From positions 1-21,637 of the IMG/VR virus record IMGVR_UViG_3300025846_000042: DNA of 21,637 bases; one strand, 5' to 3'. The notes below the pieces were generated by a model. It did not search any database. It had not been told where the DNA came from and saw nothing but the letters and a program-made list of their open reading frames with translations. Below, one piece after another: positions 21,495 through 21,637 of this stretch. The stretch's first letter is position 1, and each line of letters starts with the position of its first letter. A program made the position numbers and the translations under genes. This stretch comes from a virus.

Positions 21495-21537
21495 GAAAAA
21501 AGAAAAGCCCCCGGAGCTTACAGGCTCTAGGGGCTTT
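21495..21537 (-). terminator. Rho-independent terminator of tRNA-Gly
   Basis: AAAGCCCC / GGGGCTTT stem plus inner GAGC / GCTC with a 6-base loop. On the minus strand it is followed by TTTTCTTTTTT, so it ends the leftward tRNA transcript. It may also stop the rightward integrase transcript weakly. Confidence 0.85.
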
Positions 21538-21538
21538 G

Positions 21539-21613
21539 TGGAGCGGAATACGAGATTCGGACTCGCGACTTTCACCTTGGCAAGGTGACACTCTACCACT
21601 GAGTTAATTCCGC
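21539..21613 (-). tRNA. tRNA-Gly (anticodon GCC)
   Basis: Full cloverleaf on the minus strand: acceptor GCGGAAT / ATTCCGC, D-arm CTCAGTGGTAGAG, anticodon arm CACCT-TGCCAAG-type loop with GCC, T-arm around TTCGAAT, discriminator T and an encoded CCA. It is the likely chromosomal integration site: its 3' end faces the integrase 78 bases away. The attachment core itself cannot be defined because the other prophage end is outside the window. Confidence 0.95.
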
Positions 21614-21624
21614 ACGCACGATGT

Positions 21625-21630
21625 ATTATA
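21625..21630 (-). promoter_or_regulatory. -10 element of the tRNA-Gly promoter
   Basis: Perfect TATAAT on the minus strand, 11 bases before the tRNA 5' end. The -35 falls beyond the window. It shows the tRNA promoter is on the host side, so the gene stays functional after integration. Confidence 0.6.
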
Positions 21631-21637
21631 TCGACCG

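Overview
The window is the right-hand part of an integrated temperate phage (prophage) of a low-to-moderate GC Firmicute, most likely a member of the Clostridia. The grounds are the strong AGGAGG-type ribosome sites, the frequent TTG and GTG starts, the gene order typical of clostridial siphophages, and an ImmA/XRE/DUF2513 lysogeny region. I cannot name a genus. At the right edge is a chromosomal tRNA-Gly gene (minus strand) whose 3' end faces the integrase. This suggests integration at the tRNA, with phage on the left and host on the right.

Layout on the minus strand, which is the lytic direction (right to left). Bases 13943-12956 hold a Cro-like gene and small genes. Bases 12966-8533 hold a recombination module: an SMC/SbcC-like ATPase, RecT, an HNH protein and a YycJ-like MBL-fold putative nuclease. 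Next come a BRO-N/KilAC antirepressor, a replication protein with a (Gly-Asp)n linker encoded by a hexanucleotide repeat, a NUMOD4/HNH homing endonuclease and SSB. A chain of tightly coupled small genes follows, including RusA, several cysteine-rich mini-proteins, two neighbours with sliding-clamp-binding-like motifs (QLDLF and QMSLF) and a 46-residue membrane peptide. Then comes a sigma-70-region-4-like late regulator with a zinc-ribbon tail. Next is a self-contained one-gene cassette between two terminators, with its own promoter, coding for a membrane/coiled-coil protein (moron-like). After it are a tRNA-like element and a terminase in which small and large subunits are fused in one reading frame; the terminase runs off the left edge.

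Between 13.9 and 17.2 kb the genes alternate between strands almost one by one: four rightward genes are each convergent with a leftward gene. This zone carries the excisionase-like protein, an XRE-type regulator, DUF2513 and two look-alike small beta-rich proteins. The genetic switch is at about 17.12-17.24 kb, where a strong leftward promoter (TTGACA, 17 bp, TAGAGT) covered by dyad operators faces the rightward XRE repressor.

Right of the repressor is lysogen-expressed cargo: a triple zinc-ribbon single-pass membrane protein, and an AT-rich 483-residue protein with a TerB_N-like domain. This cargo separates the repressor from its usual ImmA-type partner. It is the best candidate here for an undescribed host-protection or stress system. 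ImmA, the tyrosine integrase and the tRNA-Gly close the window. No stretch over 300 bases lacks a gene.
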